Below are positions 60,441 through 64,000 of a stretch of 64,000 nucleotides of DNA, one piece after another. The DNA is taken from NCBI RefSeq assembly GCF_901709675.1, contig NC_051090.1, positions 8,573,842 to 8,637,841 on the forward strand, in the 5' to 3' direction. The notes beneath the pieces were generated by a model. That model did not search any database. It was not told the DNA's origin and worked only from the letters and a program-made list of their open reading frames with translations. Origin of the DNA: Syngnathus acus (Eukaryota > Chordata > Actinopteri > Syngnathiformes > Syngnathidae). The position numbers and the translations under genes are program-made. Within the stretch, counting starts at the first letter, position 1; each line of letters starts with the position of its first letter.

Positions 60441-60663
60441 ACTATTGTACTTAGGTTTCCTTTCAACGGTTTCTAAGTGCCTTTTAAAAGTATAGTGATA
60501 TACATTCTTGAGAAGCATATTACAGAAATCCCCATTGAAAAAATGGGAGTAGTATAGTACCAGTGCCAACACTGATAGAGAAAACCCTGTTGATTAATGT
60601 GTTGATCTGGCAAATTGTATAAGCTTGAGAAAGTATTCAAATGAGAGCTTGAAGCTGCATGTT

Positions 60664-60678
60664 GCTGCCATCTGCTGG
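60664..60678 (-). promoter_or_regulatory. CTCF-like motif, best match in the window
   Basis: The minus strand reads CCAGCAGATGGCAGC, a full match to the CTCF core and its flanking base. It lies about 500 bases past the srek1ip1 stop, at the edge of the gene-free interval. Confidence 0.5.
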
Positions 60679-61109
60679 AAAATAATAGTTCCACTTCACT
60701 TTAGGATACAGATTTTGAATAAGATAATGTTTGTCTATTTAATTCAGATTCCAACAATATGGTAATTATAAATATCCAAAAGACGGTCCATCTGAGTTAA
60801 AGTATTCATCAACTGGCTGTGCTGACAAAGAAGTGATAAAAATGCTTTTATTGGGTATTGAGGTATGGTATAGTCAACAATTAATTTCTAACTTTACATA
60901 TGATCACTACTATCAAATAACCTTGTGTTTTTTTTTTTATTGTTTTGTTAAAAACTTACAGTTGACGTAGTTAAAGCATACAACTTTTCAGCAGATTCTC
61001 TTATGCTTTACATACCTCCCTAAATAACCCAAAACGTTCCCATGAATAAAACTGGAAAAAAAAAAAAAACAGCTACTTCTTCAGTATAGCTCTTCCACAC
61101 TTATTACCA

Positions 61110-61187
61110 TCGGTTTATTTTACCAAGTCATTTTTTGAGTGTCAAGAAAAATTGGAATGGAAAACAAAATGGACCCCTGGACACAGT
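61110..61187 (-). other. srek1ip1: srek1ip1 3' UTR (minimum extent)
   Basis: A minus-strand AATAAA lies at 61119-61114, about 70 bases after the stop. A further AATAAA at 60852-60847 would give a longer UTR of about 340 bases. The sequence does not say which is used. Confidence 0.45.
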
Positions 61188-62396
<1,209 letters not shown>

Positions 62397-62530
62397 ATTC
62401 GTTGTGTTGACGAAGTAGATGAAAGCGTTAAAGCGCGAGAACGACCATCCGAATGGTCCAGGTCCTCACCCAAAATAGAACCGGGTTGAATAAGTAGTTC
62501 CGGATGATAAATTGTTCCCACCTTCGTGTT
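62397..62530 (-). promoter_or_regulatory. srek1ip1: Probable srek1ip1 5' UTR and promoter
   Basis: Sequence immediately upstream of the ATG is GC-richer, contains several CpG and ends in a pyrimidine-rich tract on the coding strand. No TATA box. A conserved bidirectional promoter with cwc27 might be expected, but no cwc27 first exon is visible. Confidence 0.35.
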
Positions 62531-63059
62531 TCACTTCCTCGCTTTCTTCTGAAAAAGCACAAAGAGTATTTTTGTTGTTGCGATGATGAATCAATTATTA
62601 ATTCCTATTCACAAATATTAAGTGTACAGACATGTCCTGGATCGTACAAATAAACTCCTGAAGAAATAAGTGCATGAAAAAACTGTAAACCCAAAAAGCC
62701 AGTACTATTTTTCTACCGCTAGATAACGCACTTTCAGCGTTTTCTAATCAAGTTTGGTTTTGATTTAAAATACAATTTTGTAAATTGAGTTGCAATTAGT
62801 AGACTAAGGGAACAGATTGGCAAAGATTTTTTTCTTATAACCTGGCACCAGAAGTGTGATTCCTCCATATCATTCTGATGTTACTCATGTCAGTACGACT
62901 ATTGTTTCAAGCTGGAAATATTAATCATATTAAACTAAATCAAAATAATTAGGTTCGTTAAAGGCTTCCATTCTAAAAATTATACCTTTTTATATAGCAC
63001 TTACATAACATCTAGTTTACTGAAAGAGGCTATTAAAATATTCTTAAAAATGATAATAA

Positions 63060-63115
63060 TAACTGATTCATTCATTCATCTTCCGAACTGCTTATCTTCA
63101 CAAGGGTTGTGGGTT
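63060..63115 (-). mobile_element. Short antisense SINE-tail fragment
   Basis: TGATTCATTCATTCATCTTC, then CGAACTGCTTATCTTCACAAGGG, is the antisense of a fish SINE end (gcggttcggaagatgaatgaatg). Only about 55 bases remain. Confidence 0.5.
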
Positions 63116-63919
63116 TGCATAAAAAAAATCATATTCATTAATGGAATATGGTCACATGCACCAAACACGTCCGTGGAGGTCTGTCTGCCTATCCCTCGGT
63201 GAAATCCATCAAAACTGCATTACACAACCTGTGGCACAATTTAGAGCTGCTTTTAGCTAGTCTAAAATGGAATCTACTTTTGGTCACCAAATTGGCGGAA
63301 TGCCTAGCAAGGTGCAACGCGGTCTGCCGATTCTAAGACACATTAAACTAGGCTTGCTCCGGCATGAAAATTATGATGCGCATGTTTTTACGCCAAGCAA
63401 AATAGGGCCCCGAGTCTCAGGGGATGAAAACAAATCTTGACTTATGTCTCCTTGGCCCTGGATCCAGGTGGTACACTATTAAAATGGACTCTTCGACGTC
63501 ATGACAGAAGACCACAAAACCATCTGGATAAACTATTTTACACAGGCTTTGTGTGAAATGGATGCTTTACTTTGAGAACTTGGAACTGTTGTGAATCAAA
63601 TGCTTGACCAGAAAATAAAGTGTGTTTTGGATTTACACCTTACTGTTTATAGTCTTTTGGGGTTTCAAATAGGCTGCAGCGCCTCATAGAAGGTAACAAA
63701 CTTGTTGACAACTTTGCCTTCCCCACCTCGAGCTAGAATAATACAAGCAGTATAAACATTTAATAGTCTCTATTTCGGTGTGCAGTAATTTAGTGCATCA
63801 AATGTTCATCCTTAGTTTTCAGAAATAATATTTGCCATATACCTGATTGCTTTTCCAGTTAAGTCTGTTGTGGTTTAAAAGCAAGAGTCACACTGACATA
63901 TGGAAAATGTTGTCACGAG

Positions 63920-63945
63920 CCCCCCCCCCCCCCCCCCCCCCCCCC
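63920..63945. repeat. 26-base C tract
   Basis: Uninterrupted C run followed by CA-rich DNA. The length should be treated with caution; such runs commonly mark sequencing or assembly weakness. Confidence 0.85.
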
Positions 63946-64000
63946 GCCTCACCTCACACACCACGACCCACACACACACATGATCACATCATCAAGCTAA

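Larger units (their letters stand above)
62531..64000. other. Intergenic DNA at the right edge
   Basis: No gene recognised. A block at 63130-63640 is less AT-rich, has a 62-codon frame and an AATAAA at 63614-63619. It may be the end of an unseen transcript or an unclassified transposon; I cannot tell which. Confidence 0.35.

Noticed and set aside
20136-61110. Search for rgs7bp or shisal2b exons on + as expected beside srek1ip1
   Set aside because: No frame resembled either protein, though short exons could be missed by eye.
62397-64000. Search for a head-to-head cwc27 first exon
   Set aside because: No sequence encoding the cyclophilin-like N-terminus or a matching donor was seen.

Overview
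This is nuclear DNA of a teleost fish, probably a percomorph. The genes are split by short GT–AG introns, tRNA-derived SINEs and TA-flanked miniature transposons are scattered throughout, and the recognisable proteins are vertebrate. The SINE types look like those of spiny-rayed fishes (pipefish and seahorse relatives come to mind), but I cannot fix the species.

Layout. Four protein-coding genes could be modelled, three of them exon by exon with frames that close. (1) b3gnt7, a Golgi beta-1,3-N-acetylglucosaminyltransferase, on + with its coding exon at 6430-7668. (2) ncl, nucleolin, on - at 15325-10204, with 15 coding exons giving 677 aa. (3) nppc, a CNP-4-like C-type natriuretic peptide precursor, on - at 19878-19034, with two coding exons giving 120 aa and a probable 3' UTR exon. 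(4) srek1ip1, the SREK1-interacting zinc-knuckle protein, on - at 62396-61188, with five exons giving 162 aa. b3gnt7 and ncl are convergent, and ncl and nppc share a strand, as in human 2q37.1. The genes I remember lying between NCL and NPPC in mammals are absent. srek1ip1 belongs to a different human chromosome (5q12).

Three intronic snoRNAs sit inside ncl on its strand: SNORD82 (C/D, 13423-13350), SNORA75/U23 (H/ACA, 11453-11320) and SNORD20 (C/D, 11085-11014). The guides of SNORD82 and SNORD20 match 18S rRNA at the expected spacing from the D'/D box. ncl is therefore a combined ribosome-biogenesis locus, with a nucleolar protein and rRNA-modification guides in one transcript. U23 lies upstream of U20, the reverse of the order I recall for mammals.

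From about 20.1 to 61.1 kb I find no gene. The stretch holds SINE copies with intact target-site duplications, several miniature DNA transposons with related TACCGTA ends, an LTR-like fragment, a pair of direct repeats around a G-rich tract, and single-copy AT-rich DNA. CTCF-like motifs lie at both ends of the region. I found no CRISPR array, prokaryotic operon or viral gene, and no system I would call wholly new. The best leads are the snoRNA rearrangement, a 20-bp perfect hairpin between b3gnt7 and ncl, a possibly splice-created start codon in b3gnt7, and the CTCF-flanked gene desert.
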